Origin: Pedobacter fastidiosus
GTDB taxonomy: Bacteria; Bacteroidota; Bacteroidia; Sphingobacteriales; Sphingobacteriaceae
Reading direction: 5' to 3'
NCBI RefSeq assembly: GCF_014306625.1
Contig: NZ_JACRYL010000010.1
Location: 1 to 46,574 of the forward strand
DNA length: 46,574 bases
Below the pieces are notes generated by a model. That model made no database searches. It was not told the origin of the DNA and saw only the letters and a program-made list of their open reading frames with translations. The position numbers and the translations under genes were made by a program. This document shows, piece after piece, positions 32,192 to 39,736 of the stretch. Each line of letters opens with the position of its first letter. Position 1 is the stretch's first letter.

Positions 32192-32217
32192 AAAGCTAGA
32201 GCATCTCTAGCTTTTTC
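32192..32217 (+). terminator. Second terminator-like hairpin
   Basis: AAGCTAGAG (32192-32200) pairs with CTCTAGCTT (32204-32212) around CAT, followed by T's with one C. It probably backs up the terminator 20 bp upstream. Confidence 0.6.
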
Positions 32218-32373
32218 TTGTTTAATGATTTTAAATCTTCATCAAATCTTCATGTTTCAAAAGCATCTTTGGAGAATCTGTAAGCATTATTTCTGGTCAT
32301 CCAAAACGGGTGTTAAGATGCTATATTCTCAATGTTTTCTCTTTATGTCTTTTTTGTTAAAATATAGTTAAAC

Positions 32374-32418
32374 TTAATTTACTGTTAATATTGAATTAAC
32401 ATTAAGGCTGTTGTTTTG
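32374..32418 (+). promoter_or_regulatory. Triple 11-bp repeat (PhoB-like box) and -7 element before TonB receptor 2
   Basis: TTAAT (32374), TTAAT (32385) and TTAAC (32396) are spaced exactly 11 bp, and TTGTTTTG (32411-32418), one mismatch from TAnnTTTG, follows after 10 bp. This is the same geometry as at 27714-27758. It also shows that the upstream ATG at 32411 lies within the promoter and cannot start the protein. Confidence 0.6.
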
Positions 32419-32440
32419 TATCAAAATAAAACAACTTAAA

Positions 32441-35400
32441 ATGAAATCACGCGTACTATCCCTATTTAGTATTTTAGTGTTACTGATTACCACAGTTCAG
32501 GCTCAGGTAACCACATCTAGTATCAATGGAAAAATAAAGGATGAAAAAGGCATTATTCCTGGTGCAACCATTGTTATGGTGCATGTTCCAACAGGTACTG
32601 TATCCAAAGCATCATCAAATGAAACAGGTCTTTACCGTATAGGAAACTTAAATCCTGGCGGACCATACAAAATTACCGTAACCTATGTTGGTTACAGTCC
32701 AATTGTTAAAGAAAACATCTATTTAACTCTTGGTTCAGATCAAAAACTGGATATCGATATAAAAGAACAAGGTAACCAACTGGCGGAGGTAAGTGTTAAA
32801 GGCCAAAAAGGTGGAACAAAATCTGGTGCAGGTACAAGTATTGGCGAAGGTCAGATTAAAACTTTGCCAACCATGAATCGCAGTTTGCAGGATGTAACTC
32901 GTGTTACGCCTCAAGGAAGTAAAGACAATACCTTCGGTGGAACCAACTTTAGATACAATAACGTAACGATTGATGGTGCAATTAATAACGATGCAATTGG
33001 CTTTAGTCCATCACTAGGTGGTCAAAGTGGAAGTTCCGGTATGCCCGGAAGTAGTACACGTACCAATCCGGTATCTTTAGACGCAATCCAGGATGTAACC
33101 GTTTTACTTTCTCCTTATGATGTTAAGGTAGGTAACTTTTTGGGTGGAAGTATTAATGCGGTAACTCGTGGCGGTACTAATGATGTAACGGGTTCAGTTT
33201 ATGGTTATGGCCGTAATGCTGCCTTAATCGGTAGAAATAAAATTGGTGATAACTCTAAAGAACCATCTGCATTTCACGATTACCAAACAGGTTTCCGTGT
33301 TGGTTTCCCAATTATAAAGGATAAACTATTCTTTTTCACCAATGAGGAAATTACCCGTCGTCAAGATCCCGTAATTTTGGGAGCTGGTTCTTCTGATATG
33401 AAATTACTTACCTTAACTGAGGCTCAACAGATTTCAGATCGTATGAAAACAGCTTATGGCATCGATGCTGGCTCATTTGATAATTACAACATTTATTCTC
33501 AATCTAATAAATTCTTTAATCGTTTAGATTGGAACATCAACGAGAATAATCAATTAACGATTAGAAACAATACGATTATTTCAAAAGCTACAAATTTAGA
33601 AAGAGATCAATCTAACTTTAGATTTGGTGGCATTGATTTTAAACAAAACAACAATCAGTCATCAACAGTGCTCGATTTAAAAACTCGTTTCGGCAATTCG
33701 GCGACAAACAATTTAATTATTGGTTATTCTACAGTTCACGATTTCCGTGATCCAACTTCTAATCCGGCTTTGCCACAAATCGAAATTGCTTCGAATGGTG
33801 GAACATTATTTTTAGGTACAGATCGTGAGGCCAGTATCTTCAATATGAAGCAAAATACTTTTGAATTTACAGATAACTACAGCTTCAGCAAAGGCAACCA
33901 CACGTTTACCTTTGGTACACACAACGAGTTTTACAACATTAATTATGGTTTTGTAAACTCTTGGAACGGTCGTGTTGCCTATGGAAGCGTTGCAGATTTT
34001 TTAAACAACAGACCTAACAGAGTTCGTACGAGTTACAATTACGATAATAACAGTCGCGATAATATTATTGCAAATCCAACGGCAGAATTTAACGTAAATA
34101 TGTACAGCGTTTATGGCCAGGACGAGATTAGAGTTGGCGATCGTTTAAAGTTAACACCGGGATTGCGTTTCGATATGGCTAATTTACCAGATATGCCAAC
34201 CTTAAGCAGTAAAACAACAAATTCTCCTGTTGATGCTAATTATGGTACAACTTATACGTATACTCAACCATCATCAATTACAGGGAAATTCTTAAACAAA
34301 ATTCAAATTTCGCCACGATTAGGATTTAATTTTGATGCACTTGGCAATCAAAGTTTAATTGTTCGCGGTGGAACTGGATTATTTACGAGTCGTGTTCCTT
34401 TCGCCTGGATTGGTTATGCCTACTATAATAATGGCGTAAATTATGGCGCTTTTGATAAGAGCTACACTTACACTGGTACAACTCCAGTAGTTCCGGCAGT
34501 GGGTTCAGATCCAATTAAAGATGCTTTAACTGGTAATGGTGAAGCTGGTTTTGTAACCAATCAGGGTGTAAATGTTAAAGATGCATCAGGTGCAACCCAG
34601 GTAGATTTAGTTGATAATAACTTTAAAATGCCGAAAGCATGGAGAAGTAATTTGGCTTTAGATTATAAAACTGATGATCAATGGAAATTTACTTTAGAAG
34701 GGATTTTCAGTCAAGTAATTAAGGATGTTCAGTTTCAGCAAATCAACTATGTGGATAATCCTAAATACATGATTTACGATACACAGAAACAACAACCAAT
34801 TTATTCTGGAACAAAAATTAATCCTTTGTACACTAATGCTTACCTTTTATCAAATACAGATAAGGGCTATAAATACAGCTTAACGGCTCAGGTTAGCAAA
34901 TCACTTCCTATCGGATTGGATGTGATGGTTGCTTATACTTATGGAAAATCGAAAGATATTGCAAACGGAATCCGTAACTCAATGGAATCTAACTGGCAGT
35001 TAAATCAAGCTTTGAGCCCAAATAATCCAGGGATTGCTTATTCCAATTTTGATATTCGTAACCGTATTATTTCGACCATCAACTATAGATTGGATTGGGC
35101 TAAAAACGGAAAATACGTTTCTAACTTCTCCTTATTCTTCAGCGGTCAATCGGGTTCTCCATATTCTTTGGGTTTAGTTAATACCAGAATCAATGGAACA
35201 GGACAAACCGTTAGCTTATTGTATATTCCAAATGCGGGCGAAACAACTAAGTTTTTTGCAAATACACCAGATGGAATTGCACAAGCTGCAGCGTTTGATG
35301 CTTATATTAACGGAGATAAATATTTAAGTACTCGCCGAGGAGATTTTACGGAGCGTAATGGTGCTCGTACACCTTGGAATGTTCAGGCAGATTTCCGTTT

Positions 35401-35683
35401 CTCACAAGATATTCAGGTAGCAAAAGGCAAACATCCACACGTGCTTACATTAACTTACGATATTGTAAACCTTACAAATTTGGTTAATAAGGATTGGGGA
35501 ATTCAGTATTTTTCTCCAAATACCTATAATTCAATGGCTAGTGTTGGCGTAAAAGTTGCAACAGCTGGAACACCAACGGCATATCCAGTTTATACTTTTG
35601 CACAGAAAGATGTAACCTCTTATTCTAAAGATTTCTTCGCCTCAAGATATCAAATGCAATTAGGATTGAGATACAGTTTCTAA
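32441..35683 (+). CDS. Oar-like TonB-dependent receptor
   Basis: 1080 residues from the ATG at 32441, the first Met after the promoter and the one that begins a proper signal peptide (MKSRVLSLFSILVLL...VQAQ). A carboxypeptidase-like domain (~25-110) is followed by a plug with GGTNFRYNNVTIDGAINN and the block SLDAIQDVTVLLSPYDVKVG, typical of the Oar family, then a large barrel ending GLRYSF. Oar-type receptors are involved in outer-membrane transport, and in Myxococcus in adhesion and protein secretion. No SusD-like partner follows; a strong terminator does. Confidence 0.92.
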   Translation: MKSRVLSLFSILVLLITTVQAQVTTSSINGKIKDEKGIIPGATIVMVHVPTGTVSKASSNETGLYRIGNLNPGGPYKITVTYVGYSPIVKENIYLTLGSDQKLDIDIKEQGNQLAEVSVKGQKGGTKSGAGTSIGEGQIKTLPTMNRSLQDVTRVTPQGSKDNTFGGTNFRYNNVTIDGAINNDAIGFSPSLGGQSGSSGMPGSSTRTNPVSLDAIQDVTVLLSPYDVKVGNFLGGSINAVTRGGTNDVTGSVYGYGRNAALIGRNKIGDNSKEPSAFHDYQTGFRVGFPIIKDKLFFFTNEEITRRQDPVILGAGSSDMKLLTLTEAQQISDRMKTAYGIDAGSFDNYNIYSQSNKFFNRLDWNINENNQLTIRNNTIISKATNLERDQSNFRFGGIDFKQNNNQSSTVLDLKTRFGNSATNNLIIGYSTVHDFRDPTSNPALPQIEIASNGGTLFLGTDREASIFNMKQNTFEFTDNYSFSKGNHTFTFGTHNEFYNINYGFVNSWNGRVAYGSVADFLNNRPNRVRTSYNYDNNSRDNIIANPTAEFNVNMYSVYGQDEIRVGDRLKLTPGLRFDMANLPDMPTLSSKTTNSPVDANYGTTYTYTQPSSITGKFLNKIQISPRLGFNFDALGNQSLIVRGGTGLFTSRVPFAWIGYAYYNNGVNYGAFDKSYTYTGTTPVVPAVGSDPIKDALTGNGEAGFVTNQGVNVKDASGATQVDLVDNNFKMPKAWRSNLALDYKTDDQWKFTLEGIFSQVIKDVQFQQINYVDNPKYMIYDTQKQQPIYSGTKINPLYTNAYLLSNTDKGYKYSLTAQVSKSLPIGLDVMVAYTYGKSKDIANGIRNSMESNWQLNQALSPNNPGIAYSNFDIRNRIISTINYRLDWAKNGKYVSNFSLFFSGQSGSPYSLGLVNTRINGTGQTVSLLYIPNAGETTKFFANTPDGIAQAAAFDAYINGDKYLSTRRGDFTERNGARTPWNVQADFRFSQDIQVAKGKHPHVLTLTYDIVNLTNLVNKDWGIQYFSPNTYNSMASVGVKVATAGTPTAYPVYTFAQKDVTSYSKDFFASRYQMQLGLRYSF

Positions 35684-35694
35684 TATTAAGCACA

Positions 35695-35740
35695 AGGAAA
35701 AGCCCTGCTAGTTTCAACCAGCAGGGCTTCCTTGTTTTTT
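35695..35740. terminator. Bidirectional intrinsic terminator
   Basis: AAGCCCTGCT (35700-35709) pairs with AGCAGGGCTT (35720-35729); the flanking AAGGA/TCCTT extend the stem. T-rich sequence follows on the plus strand. It separates the receptor gene from a convergent gene. Confidence 0.85.
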
Positions 35741-35741
35741 G

Positions 35742-36038
35742 TTATTTAGTTTCAACCACAGCCTTTGGCTTTTTAGCAACCAATGGCTTAGTAACTTTAG
35801 TTTTGGTTTCTACTTGAGGAGCTTTTTCTTCTGCAATTGGAGCAACATCTTTATTGATTTCAATAGAAAGCTTTTTGATCATTTTTTTAGAGAATCTTTC
35901 AATCGCTTTTTCTGATTTTTTAACCTTTCCGAACTGAGCAATCACCTCTTTGATTTTCTCTGTTAAAGTTAATTCTAACTCTTTTTTCTGCTTTTTATTT
36001 GCCGATTGGCTTTTTAATTTAGACTTATTTTTTTTCAT
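35742..36038 (-). CDS. Small Lys-rich protein, unknown function
   Basis: 98 residues, strongly basic. Residues ~20-65 form a helical region (LTEKIKEVIAQFGKVKKSEKAIERFS); the tail is Lys/Pro/Val/Thr-rich and probably disordered. The composition suggests nucleic-acid binding, but no motif is present. Similar short Lys-rich proteins occur in Sphingobacteriaceae. Confidence 0.6.
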   Translation of the reverse strand: MKKNKSKLKSQSANKKQKKELELTLTEKIKEVIAQFGKVKKSEKAIERFSKKMIKKLSIEINKDVAPIAEEKAPQVETKTKVTKPLVAKKPKAVVETK

Positions 36039-36174
36039 ATACCTTTTGTGTGCTCAAAGATATGTTATCGTAAAATTAAATCCATATTATGATTGTGTTA
36101 ACAAGCTTGTGTGTAGTTAACATATAGAATATTTAAGGTAAGTTTAAGAAAGTCTTATTTTTAATACTGAAATT

Positions 36175-36333
36175 ATGAATATAAATTATGTAATCCTAGC
36201 TATTGTTGTTGCAATTGTTTTAGCATTAATTATTTTCATTATCCTCAGAAATAAGAAAGATGAAAAGAAATTTGAGCAGGATGTAATCGAATCTGAATTA
36301 GGACCGGAAAAAGACGATAAAGAAAGTACCTAA
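36175..36333 (+). CDS. Single-helix small membrane protein (52 aa)
   Basis: A 52-residue frame starting MNINYVILAIVVAIVLALII: one N-terminal membrane helix (~5-24), a stop-transfer RNKKDEKK and an acidic tail rich in Glu and Asp. The topology is coherent and typical of real small proteins. Its last four bases overlap the 3' end of the convergent minus-strand gene at 36330. Confidence 0.55.
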   Translation: MNINYVILAIVVAIVLALIIFIILRNKKDEKKFEQDVIESELGPEKDDKEST

Positions 36334-36605
36334 AAGTTTGATCCTTGGGCAATTTCTCCACCTAAATCTAGCGTATTTTGAAACTCTTCCAAATATTGAA
36401 GTAGGTGTCTCTCTGCATTTGCAAATGATGTAAAAGTAGATGCCGGTTGGTTTGCATCTAAATGGCTTTTACTTTTATAGTATAAACTGGTTTGGAAAAC
36501 AAATACATTTTCATCTGAAATTGGAGACATAATTCTAGCTTTAACCGGGTGATTATGAATCTCAACAAAATATTCTTTTAAGATTGTATAAATAACAGCT
36601 GACAT
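36330..36605 (-). CDS. Small cytoplasmic protein, unknown function
   Basis: 91 residues with no signal peptide or membrane segment. It appears alpha/beta (VIYTILKEYFVEIHNHPVKA ... NAERHLLQYLEEFQN). No family recognised. It reads as a normal, well-composed protein in the same codon style as its neighbours. Confidence 0.6.
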   Translation of the reverse strand: MSAVIYTILKEYFVEIHNHPVKARIMSPISDENVFVFQTSLYYKSKSHLDANQPASTFTSFANAERHLLQYLEEFQNTLDLGGEIAQGSNF

Positions 36606-36743
36606 AAGGATCGTTTTAAAATTAATTTCAATTAAGTGGTTAAATATACTCGCTATCCACTACGATTGAACGTGTTATTGATAAGATAACACTTTGGTAA
36701 CATTAATTTAACACGATTTTTAAGCTGTTCAAACCGATGAAAT

Positions 36744-37952
36744 TTACTTTTTTATAGGCTCATAAGCATAAACAACTTCATATTTAATGTTTTTAAGGCT
36801 TGTAGAAACCTCGCCGATTTTTAAATCTTCAACTTGTGGTGTGGGTTCACAGAAAGAATACTTTCGGCCATTGTAAATAATGTACTCGCCAACAGGCTTT
36901 TCAAACTGAACAGCCATTGTTAAATGAGTAGGGTAGAGGATCGCAATCATCGGGAGATTATAAATTTCCTTTACCAAAAAAAAGAATAATCCAGCTCTGT
37001 CGTCGCAATCGCTATACTTATTTAATAAAGTTTGCTCTGGCGATAAGCGCTTTTCCTTACCAAAATTCTGTTCATCATTCTCATAAAGAAATGCGTAACG
37101 TGTAAATCTCATTAAATAATCTACGCCCTTTTTTTGATCCATTCCCTTTAAATTGTTCTTCAAAATAGGAATTAGAGAACTATAAGTTTCCCTACTTAAA
37201 GGAATGTTAAAGTAAGTTTCGAAATCAACCACGGGATAATTTTGGAATATCGTCTGCACACTTTCGTTTACTTTCAATTTAAAATGATATATTTTTTGGC
37301 GGTAACTAAACTCTACATCTTTTTCTTCATAGCTATCTGGCTTAAAATCGGGCATTCTAGTCACTTTGTACGAAAATGGATTTTTTGCTTCAGGAAAAAG
37401 GATTTTTATGGGTTTGTAAGTATCAGCCTGCATAAATAATTTTCCATAATCATGATAATTTAAACACATATATTTTTTGCCATCAACCATAAAAAATGGA
37501 ATATCACTAATGTCTTCATCATTGCGGACATAAAAAATAATCTGTTCGTTCCCAACCGCAATTCTTGCATCGTAACCGCATTTGTTAAGTAAATACCATT
37601 TGTAAAGCGTATATCTAAAATAATTATCTGCCTTAGGGCTAATCTGCTCAGCTGTTTTTCTAATGAGCTGGTAATAAATCCAATCGTTTAAATTGTACTT
37701 ATTTTTATAATCTTTTAGTGAAGTAATTATTGAAGCGGTATTGCTTAAGCTTATCTGATCATAAAACTTGGATACTGCATTGGCCGATGCAATTTTTGGA
37801 GTAGAAATTAAGGATGAAGAGTCTATATTGAAATTGAAAGTTCCATTATAGAAATCAAAGGAATGGTTCTGCGCATTTGCAGTAAAAAAACTTGCAGCAA
37901 TGCACATCATAAAAAATGTTTTTAAAAAATATTTTCGACCCCTGCTCATCAA
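36744..37952 (-). CDS. Exported transglutaminase-like protein
   Basis: 402 residues with a Sec signal peptide (~1-27, ending TANAQ). In the C-terminal third a transglutaminase/protease-like core is visible: the nucleophile Cys in KYSDCDDRAGLFFFL, then the His in LYPTHLTMAVQ, followed by a possible third acidic or polar residue. The N-terminal half is Tyr-rich and beta-like. Such Bacteroidota proteins are usually annotated as hypothetical. Whether it cross-links or cleaves peptides is unknown. It has ATGs at residues 1 and 2. Confidence 0.72.
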   Translation of the reverse strand: MMSRGRKYFLKTFFMMCIAASFFTANAQNHSFDFYNGTFNFNIDSSSLISTPKIASANAVSKFYDQISLSNTASIITSLKDYKNKYNLNDWIYYQLIRKTAEQISPKADNYFRYTLYKWYLLNKCGYDARIAVGNEQIIFYVRNDEDISDIPFFMVDGKKYMCLNYHDYGKLFMQADTYKPIKILFPEAKNPFSYKVTRMPDFKPDSYEEKDVEFSYRQKIYHFKLKVNESVQTIFQNYPVVDFETYFNIPLSRETYSSLIPILKNNLKGMDQKKGVDYLMRFTRYAFLYENDEQNFGKEKRLSPEQTLLNKYSDCDDRAGLFFFLVKEIYNLPMIAILYPTHLTMAVQFEKPVGEYIIYNGRKYSFCEPTPQVEDLKIGEVSTSLKNIKYEVVYAYEPIKK

Positions 37953-38062
37953 CGCTTAAATATTTGGCTAAAATAAATTTACCCATAAATAAGATAAAAA
38001 CAACAATTTCTTTATGTGAAGAAGAAGGGCAGAAGGTAACTTTAATTTAACATTGTAGGCAA

Positions 38063-38890
38063 TTAATTGGCTAAAGGATTTTTTGTTTTAGCAAGTCCAT
38101 ATAATGATGTTCTCAAATATTTCAGCAAAGAAATGTTACAGTTTTTGCAGTCTATATCTTTAACTAAAATTGGTTCTCCAATTCTAATTTTAAGAACATG
38201 CCCTTTTTTGTTAAACAGTTCTGAGATTAGTTTTGCAGTTTGTAACGAAGGGTGAATCAACTTTAATAAGCTGAAAAATATACCGTTATTGCCATGAAAG
38301 TAAACGGGTAAAATTGGCACGTTGGCTTTCGAAATAATTTTCCCAACTACCGGATGCCATTCTCTATCGGTAATTTGATTTGTTTTTATTTTATAGGATG
38401 AAACTTCCCCGGCAGGAAAAATGGCGACTGGAGTTCCATCTTTTAGTGCTTTCAATGTCGTTTTTAAACCGCTGATGCTTGATGCATCTATAACCTTTTC
38501 GAAAGGATTAACGGCAATGATGCATTTTTCTAAATTCGGGATTTTCTTCAGTAAAAAATTTCCCATAAACATGGTGTCTGGTCTGTGTTTGGCTAAAGTG
38601 CTTAGTAAAGCGAGCGATTCTATAGCGCCATAAGGATGATTGGCAATTGCAATAAAAGATCCATCTTTCGGGATGTTAATCAAATCTCTTTCATCCAACT
38701 CGATGCGAACGCCTAATGTTTCGAGTAAGTGCGTTGCAAATTCTTGCCCTTCCAACTCCTTCGCGTTTTTTATGATCCCATTAAAGTCGTTAATTTTTAA
38801 AAACTTCATTAAAAAAGAAGCTAAACCCGGAATAGGAACATTACATATACCGGTTGCCTTAGAAAAATTTTCTTTAGATATGACTGTCAT
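38063..38890 (-). CDS. PlsC-type acyltransferase, paralogue of the OlsF N-terminal domain
   Basis: 275 residues. The acyltransferase motifs are AIANHPYG (His85), NPFEKV and FPAGEVS, with LPVYFHGNNG after them. It aligns without shift to residues 1-275 of the OlsF-type protein at 39737-41488: NHPYG falls at residue 84 in both, and I judge about 60% identity in the core. It lacks the C-terminal GNAT domain. Likely an O-acyltransferase for an aminolipid or lysophospholipid at the inner membrane. It probably arose from a duplicated olsF that lost its second half. Confidence 0.85.
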   Translation of the reverse strand: MTVISKENFSKATGICNVPIPGLASFLMKFLKINDFNGIIKNAKELEGQEFATHLLETLGVRIELDERDLINIPKDGSFIAIANHPYGAIESLALLSTLAKHRPDTMFMGNFLLKKIPNLEKCIIAVNPFEKVIDASSISGLKTTLKALKDGTPVAIFPAGEVSSYKIKTNQITDREWHPVVGKIISKANVPILPVYFHGNNGIFFSLLKLIHPSLQTAKLISELFNKKGHVLKIRIGEPILVKDIDCKNCNISLLKYLRTSLYGLAKTKNPLAN

Positions 38891-39225
38891 AAATTGTAAT
38901 TCAAAAATTGATTAAATGAAAATCAACCTGCTTAAGGGATTAAAATATTTTGAGCAAAATACAAGGTGGGAAACAATCGATTCTCATAAATCAAATGTTT
39001 GTCGTAGCTCATACAGAGTATCTAAAGATAAAAGATTATTGTTAATAAGCAAGTAATTTAATTACAACTTATTGTTAAGGAAATTGGTTAAAGAAGATTC
39101 ATAAAATAACATTTCATTAATATGAACTTTAATAGAACAGGGTTAGTTTGACGACATTTAGTTAAATTGGAAATGAACCAAAAGCATTGCAAAAGATTAA
39201 AGAACTAACGAAAATGTTCCCTGAT
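38891..39225. other. Gene-free stretch, possible gene remnant at the right end
   Basis: 335 bp, AT-rich, with no clear promoter or hairpin. A short frame at 39166-39240 encodes GNEPKALQKIKELTKMFPDL and ends at a stop, which looks like the last residues of a lost gene; it overlaps the next gene's 3' end. Confidence 0.4.
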
Positions 39226-39435
39226 TTAGTAATCTTCTGAATCATTTCTTTCGAAAAACAATAATAAAATAAAGTAGGCAATAATTGGACTGGTGAATAA
39301 TGCCAAGAAAAATGAACCATAAAATCCTAATGAAGTATTCCTGCCGTAATCTGCTACAGCCCAATAAAGGTATGCTATTATAGAGCATATTAATAAACCA
39401 AGAACTATTACAATTATTTCTGGTATTCCAATCAT
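39226..39435 (-). CDS. Small two-helix membrane protein
   Basis: 69 residues with two membrane helices (~5-28 and ~38-60), separated by WAVADYGRNTSLGF and ending in an acidic tail (RNDSEDY). Proteins of this size and pattern are frequent in Bacteroidota; function unknown. Confidence 0.6.
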   Translation of the reverse strand: MIGIPEIIVIVLGLLICSIIAYLYWAVADYGRNTSLGFYGSFFLALFTSPIIAYFILLLFFERNDSEDY

Positions 39436-39601
39436 AGAAGTAATTATTGAGTCTTTATTTTTTATTAAAGATAATTAATTGGTAGGTGTATTTTATAAAT
39501 TAAAAGTAGAAAATTTACGGAATGATCTCTTTTTTACAGGTTTACAAATAATTTCTTAGTTTTCTAAAAACAGCCTTTAAGCTAATAAAAACAATGAATT
39601 A

Positions 39602-39646
39602 ATAACTTTTAGCTAACACAGATTTAACATGATAACCTCATATTTG
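39602..39646 (+). promoter_or_regulatory. Triple 11-bp repeat (PhoB-like box) and -7 element before a short transcript
   Basis: ATAAC (39602), CTAAC (39613) and TTAAC (39624) are spaced exactly 11 bp; ten bases later CATATTTG (39639-39646), one mismatch from TAnnTTTG, follows. The geometry equals that at the two TonB receptor genes. No coding sequence lies downstream on this strand. Confidence 0.55.
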
Positions 39647-39651
39647 CGTAT

Positions 39652-39725
39652 AAATATTTGGTTAGTATTTATAAAGTTTAGGTTAGTTGATAATAAAAAA
39701 CCCAGATGGATGTCTGGGTTTTTTT
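39652..39725 (+). ncRNA. Candidate small RNA (~74 nt) next to olsF
   Basis: Starts about 6 bp after the -7 element at 39639-39646 and ends in a rho-independent terminator (39698-39725). There is no ATG before the hairpin, so it is not an mRNA leader, and the downstream gene is on the other strand. A promoter followed by a terminator with no frame between is the classic small-RNA layout. The start point and the existence of the RNA are inferred. Confidence 0.45.
39698..39725. terminator. Bidirectional terminator (small RNA / olsF)
   Basis: AAACCCAGA (39698-39706) pairs with TCTGGGTTT (39713-39721), followed by T's; the minus strand also reads into a T-run. It can end olsF from the right and the candidate small RNA from the left. 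Confidence 0.85.
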
Positions 39726-39736
39726 ATGTTTAAAAA

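Larger units (their letters stand above)
32127..32440. other. Gene-free stretch between the two TonB receptor loci
   Basis: 314 bp holding two hairpins at the left (32148-32217) and the triple-repeat promoter at the right (32374-32418). The AT-rich middle, about 32218-32370, shows nothing I can name. Confidence 0.6.

Noticed and set aside
36698..36713. TTAAC-type pair at 11-bp spacing as another PhoB-like promoter
   Set aside because: Only two repeats, no TAnnTTTG-like octamer at the right distance, and the strand would read into the 3' end of a convergent gene. Probably chance in AT-rich DNA.
38036..38051. TAACT/TTAAC pair at 11-bp spacing
   Set aside because: No credible -7 element follows (ATTAATTG), and it points into the 3' end of the acyltransferase gene on the opposite strand.
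38067..38915. Plus-strand frames opposite the single-domain acyltransferase
   Set aside because: They mirror the codons of a clear acyltransferase gene and have no family features.
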